Shown here one piece after another: positions 1 through 12,187 of a stretch of DNA of 64,000 bases (the first letter of the stretch is position 1; each line of letters starts with the position of its first letter). The position numbers were made by a program, and so were the translations under genes. The notes under the pieces are model-generated. The model was not told the origin of the DNA. It ran no database searches and saw only the letters and a program-made list of their open reading frames with translations. The stretch covers positions 6,366,680 through 6,430,679 of the forward strand of contig CM070913.1 in NCBI GenBank assembly GCA_036417435.1, in the 5' to 3' direction. Origin of the DNA: Inia geoffrensis. Lineage: Eukaryota > Chordata > Mammalia > Artiodactyla > Iniidae.

Positions 1-93
1 TTGTATAATTATTTACTCACTTTACATTTTTTAAACTTAACTTTTACATTTTTACCTGACTTCCATCTTATTTTTTTTCGAAAATTTTCATGA

Positions 94-96
<3 letters not shown>

Positions 97-144
<48 letters not shown>
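97..144. repeat. (TA)n microsatellite
   Basis: An almost pure run of alternating T and A, about 24 units, preceded by a short gtg. It explains the low-complexity Ile-Tyr open frame that crosses it. Such runs are usually length-polymorphic. Confidence 0.95.
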
Positions 145-147
<3 letters not shown>

Positions 148-2139
148 TTCAGTTGTAAGCTCCCTGAAAATATTTTTGGAAGTAGGCACACTATGCATAA
201 TAAGCACACATCAGCATTATTTCAGAATTATCCATGGAGATAAGCTTGTGTTCTTGTGATTCTTGTCACTTATCAAAACAAATGTGTGTACAGTTTGGGT
301 GGGAAGCTTCGTTCAGAAGTTTAACGAGCTCCAGAAACTCGGGGTCACCAGATTGTAGGATGTGAGGCCATCTTTGTTCAAGAAACACATGCACTTCCTC
401 ATCAGCCTTTTACCACCCTCTACCCTGAGCGGGGCGCTGACACACGCCCGCTGATGCGGGTGCCACACGCGGGCTGCCTGGCTGAGCCTGAGCTATGCCA
501 AGTCTGCACTAACACTAGGTCTCTGTTTCCTCGTAGGCAAACGTTTTCCTTTAGTTGCAGTTGTTCTGTCTTGAAACATTTTGCCCTAAGAGCCTTTGAC
601 AGCTGCATGGAGCTCCCTGGGACGCTGGGTGGTGGTACAGGTATTTTGAGAGTGTTTGTGGCCCAGTCCCTGGGGCAAGGAAGGGGCTCAGCACATGTGC
701 AAATCTCGCTGCAACAGGTCTCATGACTTGCTCACTTCCTGCCCAGGTTGTAACATTGACTTCCAGTCAGGTTTATTGGTTACTATTTCCCAAACCTTTC
801 TGGTGAACAGAATGGCCTGGGTGCCCGTGCCCACTGCAGAGCCCTGTGCCCCATCCCAGCGCAACAACGGAATCTCCAGGGCAGGCACCTGAGGGTCTGG
901 GTGTTCACCAGAGGCCCTGGGATCCTTGTCACCAGGAAGTTTGAGAAAGCTGAGGCAAGCTTCCGCTTTCACAGCCTGACTCGCGTCCCTGGATTCCCAG
1001 GCGGGGCGGGGAGAGCCCAGGCCCTTCTCTAATGGCCTCTGCCTTCGAAATTGCCAAGCTGGGGTTCAGATGTTCTGGCTCAGCTCCACTTAGGATGTGA
1101 GGATGTGGGTCCTCCAGACCTGGTACAGCCGCAGATGTCGGCTCAGCTTGACTGGCAGGAAAAGATGGGCGACTCTCTGTCTCAGGAGGCATTTTCTGAG
1201 TCACTCGGCCACGATCATAGGCTCAGAACAGGCGAGGGCTTCTTAAAGGGAAAATGGGGACCACGAGATTGGGCTGCTCTGGAACCACTGTTCAGCCCAT
1301 CAGTGTAATAGAATTTTACCTGAAGACCAGGTAACATACTCCCACGATGGCTCTTGTAGTGGTGATGTTGCTCTGGGCTGACGGGGGCTGGGTGTACACT
1401 GCGGAGACTTCGGACCAGAGGCTGCATGTTCGGGAATCGCAAAAAGGCATAACGAACCCCTCTTTGGGCCACGCTGTCGTTTGCCTGCGGTCTGGCAGGT
1501 CTTCCTGCTCATTCTGTGTTTGTCCATTTGTAAAACGCCCACATGTCTCCCAGGGTAACGGAGGGGAGTCATTCACAAAATGATTTTAAAGCACTTTTCA
1601 AGGAAAGCCTGCTGTAGAATTGCTTCATAATAGTGAAGTTTTCACTTGAGTAGCATTGAAAACAAAGGATTGACCTTTCCAGAAAGGAAAACGCTCCTAA
1701 TTTATGACAAATAGAAACAAATACATTGTTCGTTTGTAGCTGTCAGGTCACTTGCTTGCAGGGGGCCAAGCCCCGAGCCATGAAACAGACACTAATTCAT
1801 CTTGCCCACTGTTCAAATTTGAACAAGTTTGGAGAAATCCCTTCCAGCTCTCCTGAGGCCAGCGCTCTCCACTCCAAACCGTGGACTTGGCTTAAAACGG
1901 ACACAGCTATGAGGACCCCATAGTTAACCCTGGGATCACAAGCTCTTCAGTTAGTTGCTGTATTTCCATCCTAGAACCCGCATCCACAGAGTGATTATGG
2001 GATTTTCCCACACATTGGATAGATGTACTTAAATGCCACAGGAAGGCCAATATTTTCTGTATTGGAATGAATCTCTACACTCTTCTTTGGAGAGAGTGGA
2101 GGCCCAGTCATTCCTTACCTTTACGCATCATTGCCTAGT
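145..2139. other. Unique non-coding DNA
   Basis: No repeat family or coding similarity recognised. Short overlapping open frames of 60-90 codons occur on both strands, which is the chance level for this GC content. One GC-box-like tract (gcggggcggg) lies at 1001-1010, but the surrounding DNA is not rich in CpG, so I do not call a promoter. Confidence 0.6.
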
Positions 2140-2315
2140 CAGGGCCTCTTAATAACTCTATAAACTGTGCAGGTATTATCACTCCCATTTTATGGATGAT
2201 AAAACTGAGGTCGGAATGTCAAATAACTAGATAGATGACCTAGAATTATAGACATGGGAGCATAATGTAAGCCTGATCTGAGCCCAAGTGCTGTTTCCCT
2301 GCAAGTTATGCTGCC
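2140..2315 (-). mobile_element. MIR SINE fragment
   Basis: The stretch tattatcactcccatttta followed by gatgataaaactgagg is the complement of the MIR core (sense form contains ctcagttt...aaaatggg). The following degraded part matches the reversed tRNA-like half. MIR is an ancient tRNA-derived SINE shared by mammals; this copy is heavily diverged and its ends are approximate. Confidence 0.75.
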
Positions 2316-3734
2316 TTAAGAAACTGATTTCTTTAGGTATTTGGCCAAGCATTTTTCTAGTCAACAAATTAAATTTAGTCCCCAAGAGTGGGACTATGGG
2401 GAGGAACAAGTGGTCTTGCCGGGCGTTTTGGGTTTAAATCTTACATTGGAAAGAATATGCTTTCTTATTTGTCAGTGTCAACATGATAAATAAAAGCACC
2501 CTATCGGCAACGAACATCAGTAAGTAACTGGCATTGACATTTTATAATTATGAAAATTTAAAAATGTTCATGTGGTAATAGTGGCACTGATAGTATTGAC
2601 GTGTCATGGTCTGAAAGCACTCACTTTAATGTTTATGTGTCCCCGATACATAATAATAAATTAAGTAGGCAAGCATTGAGTCCTCGGCATTTTTCTCATT
2701 TATTTGATTAGTAAACCAGTGCTCCATTACATAGATAAAGTACTAGTTCAGAATTACCGTATTGTAGAGTTTTCTCTGTAACCACTTGCAAAGACCTCTT
2801 GAGTAAATTTTTAGTCTTTATTTCTGGATGACTTTCTTTTTTCATAATATGGCAACATACCTTTATATACTGCACCCAAAAAAGTCTACTTAACCCTTAG
2901 ATATTTTACAAGAAGATTTGCAAATAGATTGCTCATCTGTTACAATTACCTATGTTAATTGTCCACCCCTATTACATTTGTCCTGGATGGTTGAGGAAAG
3001 TATCAACTTAACAAACACATCTTCACCAGGAACCTTTCTGCCTCTGTGGAAATCAAGAATGTATTTCTTAGTCCACACATGGAGTCCCCGGACTGTTAAC
3101 ACAGAGTTGCTGAAGAGGGATTCCATGGAGTGTCATCTTGTATTTTTTTAGTGATTATTTTTTTCAGAATACAGACTGCAATACTGCTTCTCCTTTTGGG
3201 GGTGGTAGGCATCCTGGCTCTTGGGGTGCCCATAGTGAAGCAGGTTTCTGAATGGGGTCGATGAGTTTCATCTGTGGCCAGAGTTAAATCAGACACAGGC
3301 TCTCCCCACTAAACAGAGCCTGGGCCATATACAAGTCAAATCTGCTATTTTTCCTTAGGCAATGATTTATTTCCCTCTTAAATTGGCTGGACCAGTTAGT
3401 TTTTTATTTTTATTAAGTCACACTATTCTTAAATGAAACTATTGATTTAAAGTCAGCTTAGTGAGGATTTAATTTGTTTTCAGGGGATTAGAGCAGGTAG
3501 AATGGGATAATTTTACAATAAAGTGGAACAGAGGCATTCCTTCACAGTAGCCGCCCCTTTCTTTCCTTGCCAGGCTGCACAGCCGTTACAAATTTTCAAG
3601 TAAATTGTGGAAATACATTCATAAATCAGTCCTAATTCCTTGGCCTGCTTAAGAGTGATTCAAAGGAGCGTTTTCCCATGACCTTGTCCCATTGTCCTTC
3701 TAGCGATAGTCTAAGCATTGGTGCTAAAACATAG
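2316..3734. other. Unique AT-rich DNA
   Basis: No gene or repeat recognised. The part from about 3360 to 3620 is smooth AT-rich sequence without repeats that could be a conserved element, but nothing here is decisive. Confidence 0.5.
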
Positions 3735-3778
3735 GTGTGTGCACACACACACACACACAGACACACACAGACACACAC
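3735..3778. repeat. (CA)n microsatellite
   Basis: A CA dinucleotide run with two regularly spaced CAGA interruptions, preceded by a short GT run. It gives the His-Thr-rich start of the open frame 3718-4104, which is therefore an artefact. Confidence 0.95.
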
Positions 3779-5470
3779 TTCTCCTTAGGGTCAATGTATC
3801 ATTTTATTTCACCATCCTTCCTCGCTTTGTGTTGCATTGCCCTTTTTCATGCGATGTTTTCTTTCTGTTGCACGTGGAGGGTGTGAAGGGAGACTGGCAC
3901 GGGAGGGCACCTGTCTGGTCCTGTTGTGATCTCCTGTCTTCCTGCCCTCCAGGCCCCATGCCCCTCTGCCCTGTTGCATCAGCCTGGCCTCTCTTCCCCA
4001 GGAGGGTGAGTTCAGAGGGCAGGGGAGCCACTGGGGAGGGGCACACGAGCCCCTCTCATGATGGCCTGAAAAACCAACTGAGCGACGCTCTCCAAACCAG
4101 CTAGGAAAGGTTTTCTGCTGTTTGTTTTTAAGAAGTACAGCCTTGTCATTGCCAGTCTGTTATCTCTGAAACTTGGCTGTCACTGTCCATTTTGAAAGGA
4201 GTCTTTTCTTTCTATTGAAATCAAATAGACTCAGAACTGTTTTCAGATTAATGGCCCTTGGTCTAGAAATTACAAAACCATTTTGGTCAATCATTCTGAA
4301 CATTTCCAGTTCTCCCCGATCCCCTTCCACTAGAGGAGCTGAGGCTGAGTCTTGCTGACCATGAGATGACCGAGTCCATCTGATGAATCCTCCACAGCCA
4401 CAGAGGCTGGTCCAGGCTGGTCCTTCACATGAGCCCACCTGGCCTCATGGCAGCCTCCATCCTCTTTCCTGTACCAGAGCCTTGATTCCTGAGGAGCTGG
4501 TTTCATGCCACTCACAGTGGATCAGGGAGTCCGGCGGGCTTTTCTCTGGAACCACAGGTGTCCACTGAGAAGCGCACATCTGTCCAAGGAATGGGGTCAG
4601 GGGTCCCCCACTGAACAGCCCTCAGTGTTGGGATGAAAGGACCATAGGGGTTTAGATCGTAGGCCAGAGACATCAGGGGTTTCTTGGGTTTGCCATCTGT
4701 GGCATCTGCTGGAGATGCAGAGAGCAGATGAGTTCCTCAGTCACGAGGCAGAGGAGAGGCCAGAGATGTGGTTATGCCCAGGCCTGGAGAACACACAGCA
4801 GATAAACGTCACCCAGGCCTCGGTGAGAAGGCTGGCTGGGAGAAACTGGAGAAAATACCAGAGGCCCGGAGCCCAGTGGGCGCTGCGGCTTGAGAAACCG
4901 GAGCTGAGCTAGGATTCGTGTGGGTGCTGAAAAGGCAGAATCCCTAATGGATTCAAAGAAAAACTCCCATTTATTTTCTGAGTGGTCAGAGGAAAGTGTC
5001 CACTTACAGGTGTCCTGAAAAGCATAAAGATATGGAAGGGAAATGCTACAAGCAACAGCTTGGGAACAAGGGCAGGAATGGAAACAGAGATCTGAAGCCC
5101 AAAGGCCAAGAACTTTCAAACCAACACAGTTCTAGAAAATCCCAGCAATACAGGTGGTGATCAAGCCAATGAGGGCAGGGGAAGCCCAAGAAATAGAAGA
5201 TGGCAAAGACAACATCTCACACTGAGACAAGGATCTGCCCGTCTGTGTTTCAAAGATGATTTTGACATGTTGATTAAGAAGAATCTTACAACCTGCCCCC
5301 TCCAAAGCGGAAAAAGAAAAGGAGAAGTTAAACAAATACAAAGAGATGCTTGTTCTATATATTAAAGGAGTTGTATATGCACATAAGCTAATTGTTCATT
5401 AAATATGTCTGTTAGTCATTCACAGAGTTTAAAAAAATTCTTTATAATCAATTTCTTTTTTTTCAGAGTC
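3779..5470. other. Unique non-coding DNA
   Basis: No repeat or coding similarity recognised. Open frames up to 128 codons exist on both strands but overlap each other and look like no known protein. Confidence 0.55.
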
Positions 5471-5478
5471 CATTAAGG

Positions 5479-5828
5479 CAGGGGTCCCCAACCCCCGGGC
5501 CACAGACCGATAGCAGTCCATGGCCTGTTAGGAACCGGGCCGCACAGCAGGAGGGGAGTGGTGGACGAGCCAGTGAGGCGTCATCTGTATTTACAGCCTC
5601 TCCCCATCGCTCGCATGACCACCTGAGCTCCACTTCCTGCCAGCATTATGGTGAGTTGCATAATTATTTCATTATATATTATGATGTAATAATAATAGAA
5701 ATAAAGTGCACAATAAATGTAGTGCGCTTGAATCGTCCCGAAACCACATACCTCCCCAACCCCGGGTCCGTGTAGAAATTGTCTTCCATGAAACCTGTCC
5801 CTGGTGCCAAAAAGGTTGGGGACTGATG
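5479..5828 (+). mobile_element. MER1-type hAT-Charlie MITE with 8-bp target duplication
   Basis: The element begins caggggtccccaac and ends gttggggactgatg, which are inverted terminal repeats of each other with few changes. It is flanked by an exact 8-bp duplication cattaagg at 5471-5478 and 5829-5836, the length typical of hAT transposons. Internal landmarks (gttaggaaccgggccgcac, an AT-rich middle with aataataatagaaataaag, then ggtgccaaaaaggttgggg) match the MER1 family as I know it. It has no transposase and needed an autonomous Charlie element to move. It is an old placental insertion, inactive now. Confidence 0.92.
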
Positions 5829-5836
5829 CATTAAGG

Positions 5837-6147
5837 AACCTTAGGAACTGAAAGAGCAGAAAAACCAAGTTGCCTACAGTCATTTTACTGTTAAATTCAC
5901 CTAATTCCAAACACTTAATGGTTAGGTAAGGATTAGCCTCATCAGCCTATGAATCTTAGGCCCTAAACCACCAGTTACCCTACTGGAGCCCCATCAGGCC
6001 ACATTCCTCACGTGGGTCTTTGAATTTCACAAGTTCATTAAAAAGAATGGAAAATGTTGTATTGAGGTGTTCTCCTGATCAGTTTTGTTTGTTTGGGGAG
6101 GATCCCCTAATTGGTGAATGAGTCTTTCTAAGTAATTTGCATCCTAA
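5837..6147. other. Unique spacer
   Basis: Short unique stretch between the MER1-type MITE and the CHR SINE. Nothing recognised. Confidence 0.5.
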
Positions 6148-6161
6148 AAACCTCTCACCAA

Positions 6162-6372
6162 GGGGCTTCCCTGGTGGCGCAGTGGTTTAGAGTCCGCCTG
6201 CCGACGCAGGGTACACGGGTTCGTGCCCCGGTCCAGGAAGATCCCACGTGTCGCGGAGCGGCTGGGCCCGTGAGCCATGGCCGCTGAGCCTGCGCGTCCG
6301 GAACCTGTTGCTCTGCAACGGGAGAGGCCACAACGTTGAGAGGCCCGTGAACCGCAAAAAGCAAAACAAAAC
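6162..6372 (+). mobile_element. CHR-type SINE, short form
   Basis: tRNA-derived SINE of the cetacean/hippopotamus/ruminant CHR group. It starts gggg-cttccctggtggcgcag, has a pol III B-box-like ggttcgtgcc at 6218-6227, and ends in an A-rich tail (gcaaaacaaaacaa). A 14-bp target duplication with one mismatch flanks it: aaacctctcaccaa (6148-6161) and aaacctctcaacaa (6373-6386). Many CpG sites remain, so it is fairly young. It is the main evidence for a cetacean source. The small open frames here are artefacts. Confidence 0.95.
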
Positions 6373-6386
6373 AAACCTCTCAACAA

Positions 6387-7445
6387 GAATGAGTCATAAC
6401 ATACAAATCGATAAACTGGACTCTATCAAAGTTAAAAACATCTTCAGAAGACACTGGTAGAAAAAAGAAGACAAGGCACACACTAGAAGAGAATATCCTT
6501 CCTTAACCCACGTATCTGGTAAAGTGTTGGGATCTAGACTAGATTGACGAGCTTCTCAAGGCTCAAGAATATGAGAAACATCTCAATAAAAAACATGGGC
6601 AGGAGATTTGAAAGAGCTTTCATCACATAAGATGTACAGATGGCAAATTAGCACATGAAAAGATGTTCAACGTCATCGGTCACTAGAGAAATACAAATCA
6701 AAACCGTGATGAGATACTAGTCCACACCCACCAAGACGGCTACAAAAGCACAGCAGGTGCTGCCCAGGATGCAGAGCAACTCTGAGTCTCATACACTGCT
6801 CGTGGGGTACAAAGCGGTACAGCTACTTTGGAAAACAATTTAACAGATTCTTCTGAAAGGAGATATATCCACTGTATATTACCCACCATCTGACTCCCAG
6901 GTTTTTATCTAGGAGAAATGAAAATATACATTCATAGAAAAGGCTGCCTGTGTTGAGTTTGAGGGGACAAAATACTCTGGAGCTGCAGATGCGTAGGGCT
7001 GAGACGAAGGTGTGCTGCTTTATTCCTAAGTGACAAAATCTAGAAACAATCCAAACATCCGCCAACTGGTAAACAGACTGTGGGATACCTGAGCGATGCT
7101 ACTCAAAGGTAAAAAAAAATCGAGCTACTGATTCACATGACACACGAAGGCTCCCCAGCGGATTATTTGGAGTGAAAGAGGCCAGACTCAAAGTGTACAT
7201 ACTCTGATTCTGTTTATACGAAACTTTGGAAAAGGCAGGACCATGGAGACATGAAATGAGGCAGTGGTTGCTAGGGACTGGGGTGGTGGATGTCAAAGTC
7301 GTCAGGGCGGGGGAAGGCTGGCTACAGAGGGGATTAAGGGTGATGGACATGCGCTATACTTTGACTCTGGTGGGAGGTCCATGACTGCATGTGTCTATCA
7401 CACTTGATAATGGTGAAATGATACCTCAATAAATCTGACTTGAAA
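6387..7445 (+). mobile_element. Old LINE-1 (L1M-type) 3' part
   Basis: Degenerate ORF2 C-terminal region followed by an old 3' UTR. Landmarks are gaaaagatgttcaac, gagaaatacaaatcaaaacc, and the late ggttgctagggactgggg ... caataaatctgacttg end. All reading frames are broken by stops and indels. The left end abuts the CHR SINE, which probably inserted at or inside the L1. This is a mammal-wide L1 subfamily, long inactive. Confidence 0.85.
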
Positions 7446-7529
7446 CCAGACACACAAGGAAATAATGGGACCTTTTAATTAACCTTAGGAATTTTATTAG
7501 CTCCACTATTTTTGTGTGTTTAAGTGCTC

Positions 7530-8140
7530 ATTTTCTAGACAAAACTCTAATTCGAAAAGATACATGCGGCCTTATGTTCATAGCAGCACTATTCACAACA
7601 GCCAAGACACAGAAACAACCTAAATGTCCATCGGCAGATGAATGGATAAAGAAGATGTGTTATATAAATGCAATGGAAGACTATTCAGCCATAAAAAAGA
7701 ATGAAATAATGCCATTTGTAGCAACATGGATGGACTTAGAGATTATCATACTAAAGTGAAGAAAGTCAGACAGAGAGACACAAATGCCATATGATATCAC
7801 TTACATGTGGAATCTAAAATATGACACCAATGAACTTACCTACGAAACAGAAATAGACTCATAGACATAGAGAACAGACTTGTGGTTGCCAAGGGGGAGG
7901 AGGGTGGAGGGAGGGCGTGGGAATTTGGGGTCAGCAGGTGCAAACAAGTGTATACAGAATGGATAAACAACAAGGTCCTAATGTATAGCACAAGGAATTA
8001 TATTCAATATCCTGTGATAAACCATAATGGAAAAGAATATAAAAAGGAGTGTATGTACCTGTATAACTGAATCACTTTGTTTACAGCAGACATTAATGCA
8101 ACATTGTAAATCTACCATATTTCGATTAAAAAAAAAAGAA
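7530..8140 (+). mobile_element. LINE-1 3' end, cetartiodactyl type, with ORF2 remnant
   Basis: The first 230 bases encode the ORF2 C-terminus: residues such as FIAALFTTAKT, KCPSADEWIKK and YSAIKKNEI are readable in the frame ending at 7759. Then follows the 3' UTR with a G-rich tract (7891-7920), cataatggaaaagaata, and the end atctaccatatttcgatt plus poly-A. The element is 5' truncated, which is usual for L1. No reverse transcriptase or endonuclease region is present, so it is inactive. Confidence 0.93.
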
Positions 8141-8555
8141 ATGGGCTGATTTTATGATAAGTTTATGCAATTTCTCCCCAAATACACCTCTGTCAGGAGT
8201 GTGTTTCCTATTACCAACAAAACAATCGTCAACTCACCAAGTGACTTCCATTATACAGTGCTCACTGCTGTAAATCTCAAGGGATATCTTCACTATTCCT
8301 TTGCAAGTTGAAAGAATGACGTAAATGAAATGGCTTTGACAAGACAGAAGCCTTAAATAACTGGGGATTTTATAAAACTTAGATTCTGTAAGGCCAGAAG
8401 CAATTACAATTTTAAGGTTTATTGGCCTTTTTCCCCTTCTCACTAAGGTTTTGAGATTTAACACAACTTTATTCTGTTATTATTTCTGGAATTTGCTTTT
8501 ATCTAGATAAACTACTTAAAGATTTTATACAAGAGAGAACCTGTGTAGAGCATTC
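8141..8555. other. Unique AT-rich DNA
   Basis: Nothing recognised. One 76-codon minus frame is at chance level. Confidence 0.5.
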
Positions 8556-8750
8556 TGCAGTTTACAGAGTGTTTTATATACACCGTCTACTGGATTTTCT
8601 CCAGCCCCTCCTATGGTAGGCCCAGCATCTTCCTTTTCTAATTTTAAAGCAGAGGAAACAGGAGTTAAGACTTCTCCCAGTTAACAAGAGGCTGGGCAGA
8701 TGCTCGCACCCGGGTCCTTTCATACCAAACCCCACATGCTTGCCCCTTAT
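8556..8750 (-). mobile_element. Probable MIR fragment
   Basis: Contains tttacagagtgttttatata, then a diverged cctcctatggtagg and agaggaaacaggagttaag, in the order expected of a reversed MIR, followed by a degraded ccgggtcctttcat. Too diverged for a firm call. Confidence 0.5.
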
Positions 8751-9485
8751 TCTCTCTGGTCAAAGTTTGCGTTGTATTATTGCACAAGCTCTGAGGGGAA
8801 CAAAGACTTATCCTTATCCCAGACGGCTTTGCGCAGAAATTACAATTCAGAGGAGTCTTCCTCTGATGTAGGCAAATTGAAGATCTGTCCCATCTGAATG
8901 CACAGGTTAACTGAAGTTTCGATGTCTGAGTGCAGGTATAATGAAGGGTTGGTAATTAAATGAGTGAACAAAAGTAAAACCTGTGAGCGTCTGGTTCCTG
9001 GGGAGGTCATCACACCACAAAGTGTTCATTGCTGTCATCGTGTGGAGCGCCAAACTGTCATCAGGAGAGGAAGAAAGAAATCAAATCACCCAAGGCACTT
9101 TGTCCAGCTCTCTCAACAGAAGAGCTTTATAATACAGAGTGGCTATTATACCCCTTTCAGTTTCACTGCGTTGCTTTTATAAATAGGATGTGCTTCTCTA
9201 TAAATAGCATAAAGGCAATATACTGTATAGGCCTTTGTGAAGTCGGGCTTAGAGAGAGCGGCAGGGAGCAGGACAGCATCCCTCCCGCTGTCTGGGCGTC
9301 ATCCTAGCCGCAGGCACCTGTTCAGAGACACCTGGGCCAGCCACCGTGGCTGTCCCCAAGCCAGGAAATAAATGGAAACTCGAAAAACCCAATGCAGATG
9401 AGTGATCAGAATGATTGTCTAGCCCATATTTGGGTCACTAGATTTCCTACATCTTCCAGGCTCACCTTTTTAGCTGGTCTACGGC
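8751..9485. other. Unique DNA
   Basis: No repeat recognised. Around 9020-9330 the sequence is free of repeats and of normal base composition. No coding frame is supported. Confidence 0.5.
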
Positions 9486-9510
9486 CTCTCCCTCTCTCTC
9501 TCTCTCCCCT
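9486..9510. repeat. (CT)n low-complexity tract
   Basis: Short run of CT repeats grading into C-rich sequence. Confidence 0.8.
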
Positions 9511-9539
9511 CCACCCCCTACCTCCTCTGTCTGAAGATT

Positions 9540-10191
9540 AAGTAACAAAAGATGTTTTCTGTAAACCAAAGTAGGAAAGTACAGTTGGCCTGCTCCCTGG
9601 TTGATGTACCCATGTGTAACTGTAGGATTTAATTTTGCTCTGCATTAATCAAACAACAATAAAAGCCATAAAAACCCCACTAAGGAGCATTTTAACTTAA
9701 GACCCCAGGCTAAACACCCGGGGATCAGCTCATTGGCTTCTCCGCTGCCCCTGTAACAGGAATTAGATGGCAGGAGAAAGAAAGAAAAATCGAGTCACTT
9801 TTTCCTTTGCATAGAAAGGGAGAAAACATATCATAAATTAAGGGTAGTGGGAGTGAAATCAACGCCAGAGGTAAACGTTGTGTAATTGTGTGAGCAGCTC
9901 TCCGTCCGGGCCCTGCCAGCTGCTGTGCCCCTTCTTCCTGTGTTCAGATGAAAGCCATGATGGTAGACACGTGCAGACACACAAAAGAACCTATTTGGAC
10001 TGGCGTGTCAGCTCATCTTTATCAAATGTTGCACAGGTATATTTTGTTGCCATGCTTCATTACCCCAGAATGGCATGCCTGAAATGTTTGTCTCTTCTAT
10101 AAACCCAATCGCTATCCCAGGCAGGCACATTTGACAGGGCAATAGACGGGTGTTTCTTTCACAGGCATGGGTTTGTAAAGGCTGGACAATT
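9540..10191. promoter_or_regulatory. Candidate conserved non-coding block A
   Basis: Unique sequence, free of recognisable repeats, with TAAT-type homeodomain cores (gcattaatcaaac near 9642), an ataaaagccataaaa run and a clean AT/GC balance. This texture resembles vertebrate enhancer DNA. Inference only: no conservation data are available to me. A 74-codon frame at 9878-10102 is at chance level. Confidence 0.3.
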
Positions 10192-10260
10192 AGGGAGGGT
10201 AAGGGAGAAAGAGAGAGAAGGGGGGAGAGGAAGGGAGAGATGGAGGGAGAGAAGAAGAGA
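10192..10260. repeat. GA-rich purine tract
   Basis: About 69 bases of almost pure A and G on the plus strand (gggagaaagagagagaaggg and similar). It produces the Glu/Arg/Gly-rich frame 10150-10386, which is not a gene. Mirror-like purine runs can form triplex DNA. Confidence 0.85.
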
Positions 10261-12145
10261 TCTGTTAAAAAAATTAATGTGTGTGTCGTGTGTGTGTTTT
10301 CAAAGTCTGTAATAAATAAAGGAAACCTAACGAGCTGCATAAGGAGCCTGGATTGTGTTTTTGAAAAGATCATTTTTGCCCCGTGATCGGGAAACATCTT
10401 ACTCAGCCAGCCAGGTGATAGATTGAAAAATATCAAGCTTTAAAAATAATTTCTGTGAGACAAAAGGAGATAGGGCAAGTGTCGGGGAAGAGTACTGTCA
10501 TGGTGAATAAGACGGTCATCACGAGACTGAACTTTGGTTTCTGTTACACGTAAGACGCTTGCATCAAAATCCACCTCTTATCTTCCGGTGGCCTCCTGGA
10601 AAATCAATATTTTAATCCTGTGTGATATAGATTAAGTTCTTGGGAATTAGAATCGGGTAGGCTTATATTTTATTCTCCCCCCTTAGAGCAACTATGATAA
10701 CGACTTTTGCAAATCAGAGAAGGAAGCATGAAGATTTGGGGACTCGAAGGTCCATCCGATTTCTGACCTTTTCTCTGGGGGTGCTGTCCCCATCGTGTCC
10801 CGCAAGCTGACCCATAGCTCCCAGGGAAGTCAGTCACCCGTGGCTGCACTGCGGGAGCTACGTCCTGGGCACAGGGAGCTGTTTTCCCTCTGAGTTGATA
10901 TTAACACAGCATTCTTGGCAGAACGATTATTAACCATGACCTTCACTTGTTACCCAGAAAAGAAGGGAAAACAATAATCGATGGGCAATTTCAACATGGG
11001 GGTCCCCAGAAAGAACAAAATGAACTACGTATTTTTTTTTGGTGGTGGTTTTGTCAACCTCAGGGATGTCAGCTGATGCCTACACGGAAATTTGCAGAAC
11101 ACTTCTCACATCTGAGGCGGAGAGGAGAGTAAATTCCGTAACACCTGATCTCATCACGGAGCCAGATGAGTTTGGAATTCAGAATCCTAAGGCTATAGAG
11201 GGCGGAACGGTGCACGGCGTGTACGAAAGAGCACCCGGGAGGAGTTGGAGGTGGCTCCAGAATGAGACACACGGATCTAGGTGCCGCCAAACGAGGTGTG
11301 TTCGCTCTCCGTGGTTTACACAGAAACTGTAAAGAGTCTCACGTCAGTTAAGCTTAGATCAGATTCTGTCGTGAAAGGAGCTCCGAAAATATTTTCGGTT
11401 TTCCAGTCTTTGGGGATTTTGTAATTGCCGAATGGGGACCGCACGTCTGCACTCTTTTTCGTACAGAAGCCCACCCTGCTGTCACTAAGGAGATGTGGCC
11501 TCACATGGAAGTGCTACACCCGGCCAGGCCCTTCAGAGGCTGGCCGGTGGCATTGTCCCCGCAGCACGTGCGCAATCACGTGACCTCCATCAGAGGCTAG
11601 GATGCTAGAAGAAGGTGGAGCCGGGCTGCCAGCTGGGGACACCCCAAAGGGCTGTGCTCCGTGGTCCCTGCATCCACTGGCCGTCAGCTGCTCCACTCGC
11701 TACTTTAAAGTTAAAGGCCTCCAGCTGCCCCGGGCGAGAAACCTGCCTTTGGCCTGCCCTGGCATTGGGTGCTTCAGTGCCGGCTCCTCTCTATTCCTGG
11801 TCCCCAAGGCCCGTCCGCCTCTTGCGTGTAAGTGACCACCACCCCGAAGTCCCTTAAACACCCAGGGTGCGTGTCACGCTGGCCGTCGACTCTTACGACT
11901 CCTGTCCCTACGGTGAGGTTTCCTCGTGGACCTCCAGTTCCTCTGCGAGCCAGGCAGCCCCTCGAACTCTGGCTGTGTTGCCTCTGACTTGCACGGCCTC
12001 AGAGAGGTCACTCCATCACTCCTGGCCTCGGTCTTATCGTCCATAAGCTCCCTTTGAGCTTTAGTGGCCTTTGGTTACTTTTCCAACCTGGAAAAAAAAA
12101 GGTATGTTATGATTTTCTTTTTTCAAGAATTGAGAAAGGCCAAAT

Positions 12146-12148
<3 letters not shown>
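10261..12148. other. Unique DNA; possible second part of block A and a weak MIR
   Basis: 10290-10460 continues the repeat-free texture of block A (tttgaaaagatcatttttgc, gattgaaaaatatcaagct). A short GT run lies near 10278-10299. 10790-11900 is GC-richer with scattered CpG. 11950-12060 (ctggcctcggtcttatcgtc) may be the core of a very degraded plus-strand MIR. No coding region is supported; open frames are under 100 codons except one of 142 codons (10008-10436, minus) with no recognisable similarity. Confidence 0.45.

Positions 12149-12185
<37 letters not shown>
12149..12185. repeat. (TG)n microsatellite
   Basis: Uninterrupted TG run of about 18 units. Confidence 0.97.

Positions 12186-12187
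<2 letters not shown>

Noticed and set aside
990..1030. GC box as a promoter
   Set aside because: A single gcggggcggg without CpG enrichment, TATA, or a downstream coding frame.
6162..6235. tRNA gene
   Set aside because: The A- and B-box-like sequences belong to the tRNA-derived head of a CHR SINE. The MIR heads at 25925 and 42490 were rejected for the same reason.
6144..6386. Frames of 60-80 codons rich in Arg, Gly and Cys
   Set aside because: They are translations of the CHR SINE; the same kind of frame recurs at 31486-31737, 48961-49171, 60340-60599 and 62296-62513.
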